From NCBI GenBank assembly GCA_963971405.1, contig OZ020489.1, positions 37,233,047 to 37,297,046 on the forward strand: DNA of 64,000 nucleotides. Direction: 5' to 3'. A model generated the notes under the pieces. It did no database searches and had not been told where the DNA came from. It saw only the letters and a program-made list of their open reading frames with translations. The translations under genes and the position numbers were made by a program. The DNA comes from Psococerastis gibbosa. Lineage: Eukaryota > Arthropoda > Insecta > Psocodea > Psocidae. The stretch's first letter is position 1. Every line of letters starts with the position of its first letter. Positions 19,986 through 30,328 of the stretch are shown in pieces.

Positions 19986-20077
19986 AATAAATTTTTTTTA
20001 CTGAAGTAGAAACTGACAGGTGGTGGTGTGTCGTCGCGTTTCTTTGCGATATCACGTACAAATTAAATATCCTAAAC

Positions 20078-20533
20078 ATGACATTGCAAGGAGAAGAAAA
20101 ATTAGCTTCTGGTATGGCAAACAGTGTGTTTTCTTTTGAAGAGAAATTGCAATTGTACAAGAACGATATTGTGTTAGGAAATTTTGAACATTTCGTTATA
20201 CTCAAGCAAGCGAGAGATGAAGGAATTGAAATGTCAAAGGAGTGTGTCGAAACCATAGTCAGCTATTTAGACGGCTTGTGTGATGAATTCGCCTGCAGAT
20301 TTCAAGATTTGAGGAGCAAGGATTGGCTGCGCTTTGTTGAAAATCCCTGGCATACGGACACCAAAACTATTTCGGAATTTTCCGCCTTCGGATTCAATGT
20401 TGCAACGTTGATTGACCAGTTCATTGATTTCAAGAACGATTCCAATTTGGAATCAATTTTCAAGGAAGAGCGGGATGGGAAAAGTTATTGTCACCTTTTG
20501 ACAAGGTGTCCCCGAAAAATTTGGGGATCTTAA
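20078..20533 (+). pseudogene. hAT-like (ZBED5/GTF2IRD2-type) transposase fragment
   Basis: The 151-codon frame contains LCDEFACRFQDLRS followed by LRFVENPWHTDTK and FNVATLIDQFIDFKNDSNLE. This resembles the FxxRFxDLxxxxxxLxFVxNPFxxD...LQxELIDLQxDxxLK segment just before the C-terminal dimerisation region of hAT transposases of the ZBED5/SCAND3/GTF2IRD2 group. The DDE catalytic core, BED finger and terminal hATC motif are absent. The frame diverges after ERDGKSYCHLL. It probably belonged to the element whose terminus is at 19662. The family call is from memory and is uncertain. Confidence 0.55.
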
Positions 20534-20989
20534 GCATTGTTCCCTCTTCCTACTAAGGGCAACGGCGTTTCCCTTCCATTCTCCATGCGTATACAACAAA
20601 TCATTTTAGTACCTTCAAATTACCGCAAAATATGTAAATTGCCAGGAAGTTTTACTTACTAAAAACCATAAAAAATACAATAAGTACCGATGCCCGATAC
20701 CAAAAACGGTACCGACCAAAAATTCCAAGTCATAACCCACGAGTCAATCATAGCAATTTCATCTACATCGAAACGGGCAAGAGCCCCGAGGGAGCGCAAA
20801 GACTTATAAAAGCCATGGTAGATAAAAACTGAAAAGGACGCAGGGCAGAGTAATTGGAGGTAGCTGGGCACGTAACACAGAGGAGTTAGGAGCACGTCAC
20901 ATCTAGATCTTCTACATATCTCTGCATTTTTGCCGCCATTACTGTAATGTCACGGAGTAATTACTGATTGGAGATATCCAGTACATCTG
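20534..20989. other. No feature recognised
   Basis: No support for a gene, RNA or repeat end in this stretch. Confidence 0.4.
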
Positions 20990-21179
20990 CGGGGACGTGG
21001 TCCAGCGCAAGTCCGTACGTGTCATGACCGGCGCGGGCAAAGATCAGCCGTCCACATGTGTGGGCATGGACATTTTTAAGTCCATTTGGCTGCGGCTAAA
21101 GACAGTAATTTTCCCAGATGTGACGGCTTTTATGGAGATATGGCTGTACGAGTGTTTTAGGATGTTATTTTATACGTGA
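20990..21179 (+). pseudogene. LINE reverse-transcriptase C-terminal fragment (tentative)
   Basis: The frame QRKSVRVMTGAGK, then DIFKSIWLRLKTVIFPDVTA and FMEIWLYECFRMLFY follows the pattern QKRxxRxMx...LFKxLxILTxPxxYIxE...VxxN seen between RT and C-terminus in CR1/Jockey-type LINEs. The match is pattern-level only. No RT palm motifs are nearby on this strand. Confidence 0.45.
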
Positions 21180-21229
21180 GTTACATGACTTCGACCTGCT
21201 TGCTGGTCGTGTGGACAATTTTTAAATAG

Positions 21230-21545
21230 CGGTCCGCATAGCCTCGTGGTGGTCGCGCTTGAGTAGCTTTTGTAATTATGATTATCTAGAAGCAGGTACA
21301 GAAAACCGTTCTTCTTCTTCCTCCGGCTCTTCAGCTCTTGATGGGTTTTAGCCTGCTCGACAACACTTCTCCAGTCATTTCGGTTTTGTACGACGCTCAA
21401 CGAGTTCCATACTTTCTGGTTTTCCCTTCCAGCGGTTTTGTTGACGTCCCTGCAGTCGTCTTCCCGTCATACTTGCTTAGTAAATTTTGTTCGGCATGCG
21501 GTTTTCTAACATTCCTACGATGTGTCTCAGCCATTTTATAAATTG
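21230..21545 (-). pseudogene. LINE C-terminal tail fragment, minus strand
   Basis: The minus-strand frame reads VVQNRNDWRSVVEQAKTHQE then LKSRRKKKN. This is the same ending as the plus-strand fragment at 25200-25300 (RRWRSVVQNRDD...VKTNQGL). It is a common insect LINE C-terminus. Upstream the frame is degraded. Confidence 0.6.
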
Positions 21546-21649
21546 GGCAGACAACCGGTGTTAGAATATGTATCCAAATGTGGCAAAAGAACAAAGATGA
21601 GCTGTCTGGTTGTACATGTGAAGCATGGTCAGGGGAGATAGAGGAAGAT

Positions 21650-22230
21650 GAAAAGAGATGCACAGAAATCTGATCTTATTCAGAGGTAAGCGGAGGGATA
21701 GGGTGCGGATTGAAGGCAAAATTGAGGGTACAGGAAAGAGGGGAAGACCAATGAAGAGGTGCAGAACCTAGTGAGAAAGCGACTAGAATGTGGAAGTGGA
21801 GGAGGCGGAGGGGAGATTGAGGGTACATATATTCCAGAAAGACCAAGAAGGACGTGCAGGTCAAGAATGATCGGAAGGAGTGACCAGTATGAAACCGAAG
21901 GGAGTACATAAAGGATACGAAGGCCAAAAAGAAGATGCAGAAGCCAGGTTGAGGACGATCGGGAGGGAGCGACAAGAACGGGATTAGGCCTGAAGAGGAG
22001 ATAGGGAGGTAGAGGGTACATAAAGGTTGGGAAGACCCAAAAAAAAAAGATTCAGAAGCCAGGTAGATGGCAACTGGGAGGACGCAAAAGAGGGTTTCGG
22101 TGTACGAGGGAGAGGAAGTCCAAAGAAAAGGTCGACCGAGAGAATGGGACTAGAACCACAGTGAGTGGAAGAGCAGGATGGGGGAGACAGAAGGTCCTCA
22201 GGAGGATGATCGGAAAAAGATTGAGGACGA
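21650..22230 (+). repeat. Purine-rich degenerate tandem array
   Basis: Five or so units, each starting with a GGAAGACCAA/GAAGGCCAAAAAGAAG-like block and continuing TGCAGAAGCCAGGT...GACGATCGGGAGGGAGCGAC-like sequence. On the plus strand unit heads translate to GRPMKRC, ERPRRTCRSRM, RRPKRRCRSQV, GRPKKKRFRSQV-like and GSPKKRS. The strong strand bias produces long Ser/Pro-rich minus-strand frames that I regard as artefacts. It may derive from repeated LINE GRPRxRW segments. Confidence 0.55.
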
Positions 22231-22785
22231 AAGGGAGGCTGATCCTGAGGAGACAGTAAAGAGTGGAGAAAGCTCACGTATGAATCAATGGAATTAGTTG
22301 CTGCCATCTTGTGGAATCGTAAGGGTGGGCTAAAAGATCCAAAATTCACCCAATGTGAAAATAAATACATTTTGGGCGTATGATAGACAGGAACTACCGC
22401 TCTGTCCACTCCAACCCTATAATATCACGTACAAATGCCTAATGCACTGAATAGTAGACTTTATTTGTGCGCACCCTAAAAACCGAACAAAAACTGCTTT
22501 CAAATTTCAATCAAGGTGATGGTGTTGTTACTATTAAATGTTTCGTAAAAAAAAAGTGTTGAAAATATAATGTTTGGAGAGCGAGAGAGAGTCAAAATCC
22601 GTGTTTGATCAGATGCTATCGGTCGGGTAATTGATTTCTGGGAAATTATGGCCAAATCGGATGTCGATAATCGCTTGAAAATCGAAGTCGTGCTGCCCGA
22701 TCTGATCCTCAAGTAATCGTTGGTGTAAGGATTCCCTGTTTACTTTGCCCAGTGTCACGTTCATTAGTTTTAACACCAAATTACT

Positions 22786-23441
22786 CAGGGATCATCACAA
22801 TGACGGTGTTATCGAGTCAGAAGTGTTATCCAAGTTAACACGCAATCGTGAGTTGACCTCGGGGTGAGGTATTATGCTAAATCGAAAAATTTAACAAGTA
22901 AACAACGTGGTAGTAGTTTGTGGCACTGTTTTAAAGAAGGTGGCTAAACTCTATTCTAGTGCCACGTTTGTTTACATTTTTCTTCAGTTTGGTTATTCTA
23001 TTTTTAAGTATTCCCGATAATTGCTTGTGACATAATACACACTAGCACAACAACAAAACAAGCATAATTTTACCTTGGTTTCCATACAGCTATGAATTAT
23101 TTGTATAAAAGCATAAACCGCTCTTCAGACTAGTCCTGCGGTTAGTCACTCCTATTATTGTAAACACACTTATAAAAATATACAGCTTTTGATTGATTAA
23201 TTGATTGATAATGCATAACACAAATAAATTTACATATTGCAAAATTCTAAATGCGTGTTTCAACTTTCAAGTCAACCAGCATAAACAAATATGGCGGCGG
23301 TCAAACCAGTGTCGATCGCAGCGCTACCTAAATAACACGGTTTCATCAACTCAGAAGTGCGTGTCAATAAAACGCTGGATATAGCTTGGTTATCGGGACT
23401 TAACTTGATAACTCGATAACACGGGCACTGTGAAGACCCCT
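22786..23441. mobile_element. Inverted-repeat element F6, copy 1 (about 656 bp)
   Basis: Left end GGGATCATCACAATGACGG then TGTTATCGAGT; right end ACTCGATAACACGGGCACTG then TGAAGACCCCTA. The interior shares GAGTTGACCTCGGGGTGAG, AACTCTATTCTAGTGCCACG, TGGTTATTCTATTTTTAAGT and GGCGGTCAAACC with 45224-45738. No open frame of note. No convincing target duplication. Confidence 0.7.
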
Positions 23442-24406
23442 ACTAATGCAGTCTGATAACCTGCAGTCGCAGCAGCGGGTTTAAGAGTTGAAGATTTCAG
23501 ACTTCAGTGCTGAACTTCCGTTTGAATGGGTTAATAGATTATATATTGTATAATAGATAATTGAGTCCGATAGTGCCTGCTTCTGATGGATTTTATAGAA
23601 ATGTACAAATGCTCTTTGATGTAGGTAAAGATGTCTTGTTCGCTTTTATCACTGTCACGTTCATTAGTTCTAACAAAAATTATTATAAAGTGGACTGCCA
23701 ACCTGCAAGCTGCGCAGTTTTGCGGGTTTAAAGAACAACCAAAGGGGGAAAGGACGTAAAAAATCCACTGGAAATATCGAAGATATAAATTAGGTCTCAT
23801 CCCTTAGAATCAATCAAATGACCTCAATCATCCTCTACCAGTCCTCAGGCCTAGGACCCTTAATGAGAGCTGTTCCACAGTTTTTCATTTCATAATTTGT
23901 AAAATTAAACCATAAACATTTAACTTCTTCTAAAGCCACAACTCACGTCGAAAAAAAAAGAAATATATCCATGTGAACTCCATTCGACTCGCGGAATTTT
24001 TCATTGAGACTGAACTAATGAAGCCTTCTCGGTTTTCGCGGCATATTCAATTGTCACGGCAGGTCTTTTTAATCCGAGAGACATTTGTACCTGTCTTTTG
24101 GATTGGCATGGCCAATTCCAGCGCATCCTCCAGATATCCTGTCCAGGAGCTGTCTTTTGAGGTTTTACTCTTTTGCCCTTTAGGCTATGAGGCATGATGG
24201 TGAGTAATGTCGGCTTGTCACTCGCAGAAAACAACGCTTGTGGAACAATGTAGTATAGAAGCACCTACCGTATCTATCCTATATTATTCCGACAAAGCAG
24301 CGGGGCGGGTTTGATGTGAAAATAAGGCACTGCGTGCAGCAAACTACACATATGGGGTATCTGCACATTCCTTAGACCCCAATAATACGCCAAACAAACT
24401 CATGTT
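23442..24406. other. Mostly unassigned
   Basis: ACTGTCACGTTCATTAGTT at 23652-23670 repeats AGTGTCACGTTCATTAGTT at 22751-22769, so the F6 element lies between two copies of a short host repeat. Two overlapping frames near 24000-24260 show no domain. Confidence 0.45.
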
Positions 24407-24680
24407 CTACTTAAATTCTTCAGATGCAAATAAATCGTTCTGAAACGTAAACCCTAAAATTCTGCGTATGTTCGCACGGGCCCCACTAGTCCGGATTGTA
24501 CTACGTACGGTACTTAAACGGCGCCTTATCCCTCCCACAGGGTCGGCGGCACGGCTTTCTTTTCTACTTCTTGGTGCATCGATCATGTGCATCTTTTGGT
24601 GGGAAACCAAGGGTCTTCAGGGCCGCCCTCACTTTTGTTTCTAGGGACATCCTTGGTCGTCCTAGTGGTAATAACGATAC
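24407..24680 (-). pseudogene. LINE C-terminal fragment, minus strand
   Basis: The frame LGRPRMSLETKVRAALKTL, GFPPKDAHDRCTKK then (after a frameshift) RKESRAADPVGGI matches the GRPxxxWExxVxxDLxxLGxxxxDAxDRxxWRxxxRRADP ending of insect LINEs. Stop codons and a shift show it is dead. Confidence 0.65.
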
Positions 24681-24779
24681 GATGAAATTACATAGGGACA
24701 ATCAGCGCCGCGTTTTTCCTTAACAATGATGGATTAGTAACCTTATAAGGTTGTTGTGAGGGTAAGAATGGAGATTCGT

Positions 24780-25305
24780 AGCTTCTGCTGAAGGAAACAT
24801 GCAGAAGTCTATAATGAAGAAGGAAGCGATGAAGAGGGTTGGAAGCATTGCAAGGAAGGAAGGAGGTTCAACAAGGAAGAAGCGGACCATAGGATACAAG
24901 CCCTACAGAATGAGGATCGCAAATTAATGAATATTGAGGAAGGACAATGGAAAGAACCTTAAAAGGTGGCTAATCCTGCCTTAACCCTAAGAAACAACAC
25001 CGAAATATACACAATACTTATTGGAGAAGGCATCGTCCGTTTTATAGAAGTGGAACTTTTGAGATAGCTTGCACACGTTGTAAGAATGTTAGAAGACCGC
25101 ATTTCGGAGAGAATGTACGAAGCCTACATGACGGAAAGGCGACTCCAGGGACAGGACGAAACTACTGGTAGGAAGAATTGGAAACCAACCTACGCGAGTT
25201 GGGAGTCCGTAGGTGGCGGAGCGTCGTGCAAAACCGAGATGACTGAAGTATTGTCGCGCAGGTCAAAACCAATCAAGGGCTGTAGAGCCAGAAGATGAGA
25301 AAGAA
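24780..25305 (+). pseudogene. LINE C-terminal region, frame-shifted
   Basis: Recognisable pieces in order: FIEVELLR-LAHVVRMLEDRI, SERMYEAYMTERRLQGQDET (one frame), then in another frame NLRELGVRRWRSVVQNRDD and VAQVKTNQGL. This is the LxWLGHVxRM...GRxxxGRxxxxW...LxxLGVRxWRxxAxDRxxW ending of many arthropod LINEs. At least one frameshift separates the two halves. The end is followed by AGAAGAACGAAG. Confidence 0.7.
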
Positions 25306-25329
25306 GAACGAAGTTTCTAATTAGGGTTG

Positions 25330-25525
25330 AATGGCCCTAGGTCACCTTCTGCATGTTATAATCCAAGGGAAGATAGTGCTCCCGCCAGAAGAAGGACATC
25401 CTGCTTGAAAAACCTGCGGCAGTGGTTTGGCCAAGGCACGACATTCCTTTTCCGAGCAGCCATCTCCAAGGTTCAAATTGCCATGAGGATTGCCAATCTT
25501 CGCTAAAAGAGGCATATAAAGACGA
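25330..25525 (+). pseudogene. RTE-like retrotransposon C-terminus
   Basis: One frame gives RRRTSCLKNLRQWFGQGTTF, LFRAAISKVQIAMRIANLR then stop, and AAGAGGCATATAAAGACGAA follows. This is the same ending as 11620-12190. The preceding RLLHVIIQGKI block is shifted in frame. Confidence 0.75.
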
Positions 25526-25544
25526 AGGTCCGTCAAAAAGTATT

Positions 25545-25630
25545 CCTTATACAGCCAGTTTCGAACCTCGGCCTTCCTATTCGCAGTCCAGTTCTCTAAC
25601 ATTATCAGGACTACCAGGACGTATTTAAAC
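25545..25630 (-). repeat. tRNA-like SINE, family S3
   Basis: Minus strand: GTCCTGGTAGTCCTGATAAT, GTTAGAGAACTGGACTGCGA, then GGCCGAGGTTCGAAACTGG. A clear B box. The same body is at 59376-59440. Confidence 0.6.
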
Positions 25631-25674
25631 ACAATAAGGATGAATAAACATAATAGTCTCCTTAGGCGGGTTTT

Positions 25675-26059
25675 CCACCGACCGGCTAGGGCTAAATACA
25701 AATACGGTGACGTGGTAGCAGACATTCAAGACTTAGGCGGTGTTTCCATCGACCTCGCATTGCAGAATGCAAGTGGCATTGACGGAAATGTTTGTTTCAC
25801 TCTATGCCATAGTTATAATTGATCAATGATCATAGAGTAAAATCACAGACAAACTAACTAAAATTAAAAAATGCCGTCATGGGATGTGTTAATTACAAAC
25901 ATTTTAATAGATTTCTATAAAAAGAAAAACAAACATTTCCGTCAATGCCATTTGCATTCTGCAATGCGAGGTCGGTGGAAACCCCGCCTAAGTCTTGAAT
26001 GTGTGCTACCACGTCACCGTATTTGTATTTAGCCCTAGCCGGTCGGTGGAAACCGCGCC
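25675..26059. mobile_element. Composite (nested) TTA-target MITE, copy 3 (best preserved)
   Basis: The outer ends GGCGGGTTTTCCACCGACCG and CGGTCGGTGGAAACCGCGCC are inverted and flanked by TTA on both sides (25672-25674, 26060-26062). The inner element 25736-25988 starts GGCGGTGTTTCCATCGACCT, ends AGGTCGGTGGAAACCCCGCC and is flanked by TTA (25733-25735) and TAA (25989-25991). Between the layers lies GACGTGGTAGCAGACATTC and its inverse. Both layers share the same terminal bases, so one element sits in a relative's centre. Confidence 0.92.
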
Positions 26060-26689
26060 TTAGTAACTTTGTAAAACTTGCTGTCACACTGTCACCTCAC
26101 GCCATCGTCAAGTGAGCCGAAACTGGTTGTGTATTTTATTTGATTACGTAAAACTGTACTAAGTAATAATTTTTTTACAATGAATAATAAAGATGCCCCA
26201 TGTCAAGCATTAAACAATGAAATAATACAGTAGACTATGTATTTATTAATACCCATAAATAATCCTGACTAGTGCAGTGTAAATACGTACAGTAGCCAAT
26301 ACATCTCATTCCTGCAGCTATATACACATGCGTGTTTCCATAATATGTATACGAGGTATGTAAATGGCTATGACTTCTGTATAATACAGGTAGCAATATG
26401 TCGAAGATAGAGCAGGACATGCATTGTTCTAAGGTACGATTAAGGTAGTAAGGTACATGTAGAGACAGTCGGTGCCTAACCTGGTCTTAATGTTGACCTT
26501 AGGGTCATCCTACATGGGCATTACTATGCATTAGACTCAGGGGCGAGTAGGAGGGCCGCAACGTTTTCATAATATTTTCGATTGTGTTGTGGTGCCGTTT
26601 GTTTACGTCCCATAACAGAAGTGCCGATTGTATGGCTTAGGGATTTTGCATTTCTGCGGCTTTCTTATACTACGTATATATGCGCCAAC

Positions 26690-27025
26690 GGCCTTACCAT
26701 GTTGAATCCATTAGAACTGAGCATGTTTCAAACTGCGGCAAACTTGCTAGTGTGCACAGCGCTGGCAGGGGAACGTGGTGGGAGATGATAACGCGCTGAG
26801 ACTAAACCAGTCCGTCTACGTGCGTGCCAAGTCCCAGCACCCTGTCAGTCAATTCCCCTTTCCCCGAGGTGAAAGAGTCTGCCCTTAGGGGGTCTCAAGT
26901 TAACATTAACAAACAGACTCACTCCCCCCCCCCCCTCCCAGACAGGTAGCTTAAGGCAGAACAGAAATGTGGAAAGCAGGCGATAGAAACAACATAATAC
27001 GCAGCCTAGGTTATACATACAGTAC
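26690..27025 (+). repeat. Dispersed repeat F3, copy 1
   Basis: GTTTCAAACTGCGGCAAACT, TGTGCACAGCGCTGGCAGGG and ATAACGCGCTGAGACTAAAC lead to CCCCGAGGTGAAAGAGTCTG, a C11 run and AGAACAGAAATG...GAAAGCAGGCG. The central part with GTTCCCCAAGTGGTTCGGAA found in other copies is missing. The minus frame reads GGGVSLFVN then PKGRLFHLG. Confidence 0.7.
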
Positions 27026-27169
27026 TTTACACAATTCCGGTATTTATACAATAGTAGGTGAAATGGGTATGCCAATTATGTTAAATTAAATATGTCAGTG
27101 TTTGGCTTGTGAGTCTAGACGAGAATGTTCTGAAAGTCGTTTCCCATTTAAGGGTCTCTACCGACGTTG

Positions 27170-27312
27170 AGTAATTTATTGGGGTAGCTGCCCCCCCCCC
27201 CCCTGTAATATATCTCTGTTGTAAGTAAATTTATTATGTTACAACTTAATCGATACTAAATGCGTTTATTATATTTCAACCCCCCCCCCCCAATGGGCTG
27301 GATTCGTCCCTG
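27170..27312. repeat. G/C-run hAT-MITE-like sequence
   Basis: GGGGTAGCTG followed by C12, an AT-rich interior shared with 7005-7130, a second C12 run, and the right terminus GGATTCGTCCCTG (inverse of CAGGGACGAATCC; compare the start of 32711). The left terminus is degraded, so no octamer duplication can be confirmed. Confidence 0.5.
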
Positions 27313-27890
27313 CTCAAGGACACGACCCTGGCTCATGCAACACATTTTTAACAATGCTTACTTCGGCCACTGGATCATGTTTGACAATATAGGTACCAGA
27401 ATTTTGCACCTGAAAAACAGCTAAGATTAAGAAGAACACGTTTGCAAATCAACATTATTATCTTGTTGCTTTGTACGTATTGCAATTTGCAACTCCTCAA
27501 TAGTTAGTGATGCCGTATACGTCGATGAAATTAAGATAGTGTTTCAATTATAATTCGAAAACAATTCTAGCCGGTACATGCAGGTAGCTAACCAGTACCT
27601 ACCAGGTACCACAGTAATTCTGTACCACAGCTCTTATCTGCCTAATCCCTATAAGCCACAATTAATTTACTACTTCTGATGCACCGCGTGCGGAGGTCAT
27701 CATCATGCGTTTGAGCGGGAAGAACTGATTTCCGGGGACAATTTTATTATGATGTAGCAGTTGAATCCGGGTCGATCTGGAAGCGTACTTCCAAACGTTT
27801 CGTCATCTACGGGCGACATCTTCAGTAGCACTACGCAGACTTCTAAGAATGTAACTCGGAGGCTTACGAGCTACAGTTTTGGCAGTTCAG
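27313..27890. other. No feature recognised
   Basis: No RNA box, terminal repeat or protein similarity seen. Confidence 0.4.
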
Positions 27891-27892
27891 TT

Positions 27893-28125
27893 TGGTAAGG
27901 AGTGAGCTTGGAGAACAGAATCAGTGCATTTGGAATGTGGGTATACAGACGATGCTGCGCATTTCCTGTGGAGATCGTGTCCCTAATGCTGAGTTCCTGA
28001 GGCGAATGGTTACAGAAGCAGAGTTGCTACTGGTGGCTAAGAAAAGGAAGATAGCATACTGTGAGGAGGAATATATTTCAGGAAGGAGGACTGGAGATGC
28101 CCTTCGCATGATCCCAACGAGCTGC
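27893..28125 (+). pseudogene. RTE-like retrotransposon C-terminal fragment
   Basis: The 118-codon frame contains MLRISCGDRVPNAEFL and RRMVTEAELLLVAKKRKIAY. This matches the RMLRISWxDxVxNxExLRRMxxExELLxxVKxRKxxYxGH segment of RTE-type proteins. It overlaps in register with the block lost between 11850 and 11950 in the other copy. After EEEYISGRRTG similarity fades. Confidence 0.7.
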
Positions 28126-28844
28126 ACCGCGATTGGCTGGTGGGCAACAGCAAGCCGCCCCTCGGCCCCTAGAGGAAATTCTGTTGTAAAGTATGCGACT
28201 TGGCCACTCCAGACTCACACACGGTCACTTTATGGCGAGTTACCGTAACTGTGACATCCGACCGACAGTGGCATAAATTATGTCCTGCTGACTTTCCCTG
28301 TCTACGCTGGTCCCAGAGGACTTCTGCCGCAACACTACACCTGCTTAGACATGACGAAAGGGTCATACCTCTCGTCATTGCGTGCCTCAAGTCAACCCCC
28401 TATTGAAACTACTCTGAGGAGATCCGAGAGCTGTCAACAATAACAGCAGAGGCGACTAGTGATTTAAATATTTTAAAAAATACATTAAAAACGTAAAAAA
28501 CATCAGGAAGAAATCGTATTTATAAAAGCTTAAAGGCTTGTCGTGCGACAGCTTTCCTATATTACCTATAGCCTATCAGACGTTTATGTGGAGGTTATTA
28601 GATCGGACGTGGAATGGGAGTGTTGTGGAGCTGCTGGCGGAAGACGTGAGGCCGAGGCGCGGCCCACAAATCTCACTGCCATTACGTCGGATGCCGATCA
28701 GACATTTTAATATCATTGAGGCGGACAGAATGTTATATTTATTGCCGGAATAACATAGGAACATTAGCAGGTGAATAAATTAGCTATCGGTAGGACAGTC
28801 CCAAACGATAATCCTGCCAGAGGTTAAAGCACAATCTATGCTAT
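28126..28844. other. No gene recognised
   Basis: Overlapping short frames on both strands (28169-28406, 28538-28764) have no recognisable domain. Confidence 0.4.
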
Positions 28845-28945
28845 CGGAGAAGTGTCGTAACTCAATGCGGGTACTAATCTACATAGGCGACTGAAGAGGT
28901 GAATCGGATGCATTCATTAAAACGTTTGTATGCGATTTATCACAA
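28845..28945 (+). repeat. Dispersed SINE-like repeat S5, 3' part
   Basis: GTGTCGTAACTCAATGCGGG, ACTAATCTACATAGGCGACT, AATCGGATGCATTCATTAAA and TTTGTATGCGATTTATC match 33236-33425. The A-box-like head is missing here. Confidence 0.6.
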
Positions 28946-29461
28946 AATAAACTTACAGCCGGTTTTGCAGTCGAAGTTGTAAGTGGCGACTGGCGCTTCT
29001 GAGACATTAAGACTAAATTGGACACCCTCACTATAAGTTGGTAATTGTTATTCAATGTCGGATTTCAATTAAATATCGATCATAGAGCCATAAATGAGAG
29101 AAGAAGAATACTTGTCTATATTTTAATACATAGTGTCAAGCCGGCACTAACCTTCGTTCTGCTACAGGTTTTGAAGGTGTGGACCTAACCTAACTTAATT
29201 TTTTCACGTCTTCAAAAACAATGGCAGTTGCGGTATAATTTTTATTGGCAATATCAATCCTTAGAATTTCTTCAACAGTTCAATACGATGGTAAATTCCT
29301 TAATTCTTAACCACTCTTACGAATCAAAAGTAACAAAACAAGTTTACAATCTCACCTAGTATAAGGATCATTCTCCGAGATGAGGTAAACGAGACAATAC
29401 GGTTCTAGCTCAATACGAAAATTCAATCCGACCGCCTGCTACGCTGCCGATACAAAATGTT

Positions 29462-29653
29462 TTACCCTTTCCAGGAGTTAAACATGTACAAAAGCCATTG
29501 GGAAAGTATGCTGCCCTGCGGAACCCCACAGTGGTTCTTGCAGATCGAATTATAATTGATTTTCATTGTTTTCCAATGTTCCAGGGCCGCTAGGGAAAGC
29601 TGAGGAAGCGGGCCCACCGCTGCTGAGGACATTGTGCGCCAGGTTTCGACCAC
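29462..29653 (-). pseudogene. Reverse transcriptase palm fragment (GVPQGSIL)
   Basis: The minus frame ends NYNSICKNHCGVPQGSILSQ followed by WLLYMFNSW and a stop. GVPQGSxL followed by a hydrophobic LLxLYxN-like stretch is a diagnostic non-LTR reverse transcriptase block that precedes the catalytic YxDD, which is not present here. It is the only clear RT palm motif I see in the window. Upstream residues are not recognisable. Confidence 0.75.
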
Positions 29654-29689
29654 CTAGGGCACTGAAGACCAACTGGGGTGATGTGCTCT

Positions 29690-29815
29690 TCAAATCGGGC
29701 AAGACGAAATTTCATAGGTTTCCCTGGAATTGTATTACTCGTTATCACGGGCGATGATTGAGTGGATTCTGATGTATTTTTAAATGAAACTAGACGGACC
29801 CTGAGCGAACATTCG
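29690..29815 (+). repeat. Dispersed repeat F7, copy 2
   Basis: CAAATCGGGCAAGACGAAAT, TTTCCCTGGAATTGTATTAC and GGGCGATGATTGAGTGGATT match 14528-14645. Confidence 0.6.
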
Positions 29816-29901
29816 CATAGTGTTTTGTATGTTTTTATAATAAATAAATAAAACTGTTATTAAAAGTCACTACTGTAGTTGTTCCTGGCACTGATTGATT
29901 A

Positions 29902-30325
29902 GGTGCCCATTCCACATACGTACAACGTCAATGAAAATTATGAAATTGAAGGGCATTTCAATTTTACTCTATGCCATTGTTAAAATTGATCAATGATCAA
30001 TTGATAATAGAGTATAATCACAAACAATGAAACAATCTAAAATTAAAAAATGGCGTCATGTGATATGACAAGTACAACTATTTTAATTGATTTCTCTAAA
30101 AAGAAAGCATTTCTGTATAAAAATTATAATAAGGATTAAATAATAAGGCGACGAAGAAAACAAATACAATTTCAAGAAACAAATTTCAAAAATTTGGCGC
30201 ATACGTTTCAATTGAAAATTGTCAATTTTTGAAAAACATATGGAGTGGCCCCCATCAATGAGAAATTGAAATGTCCTTCAATTTCATAATTTTCATTGAC
30301 GTTGTACGTATGTGGAATGGGCGCC
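29902..30325. mobile_element. TTA-target MITE (424 bp)
   Basis: The ends GGTGCCCATTCCACATACGT and ACGTATGTGGAATGGGCGCC are inverted, and TTA flanks both sides (29899-29901, 30326-30328). The arms continue AACGTCAATGAAAATTATGA...TTGAAGGxCATTTCAATTT. The end CCACATACGT is shared with the short MITE at 11702. The body contains ATTGATCAATGATCAATTGA and resembles the inner body of the composites. Non-coding. Confidence 0.88.
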
Positions 30326-30328
30326 TTA

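Noticed and set aside
21676-22409. Long Ser/Pro-rich minus-strand frames
   Set aside because: They result from the purine-rich plus strand of a tandem array, show no domain and overlap each other in different frames.
25342-25725. 127-codon minus-strand frame
   Set aside because: It is antisense to an RTE C-terminus and runs into a SINE and a MITE end.
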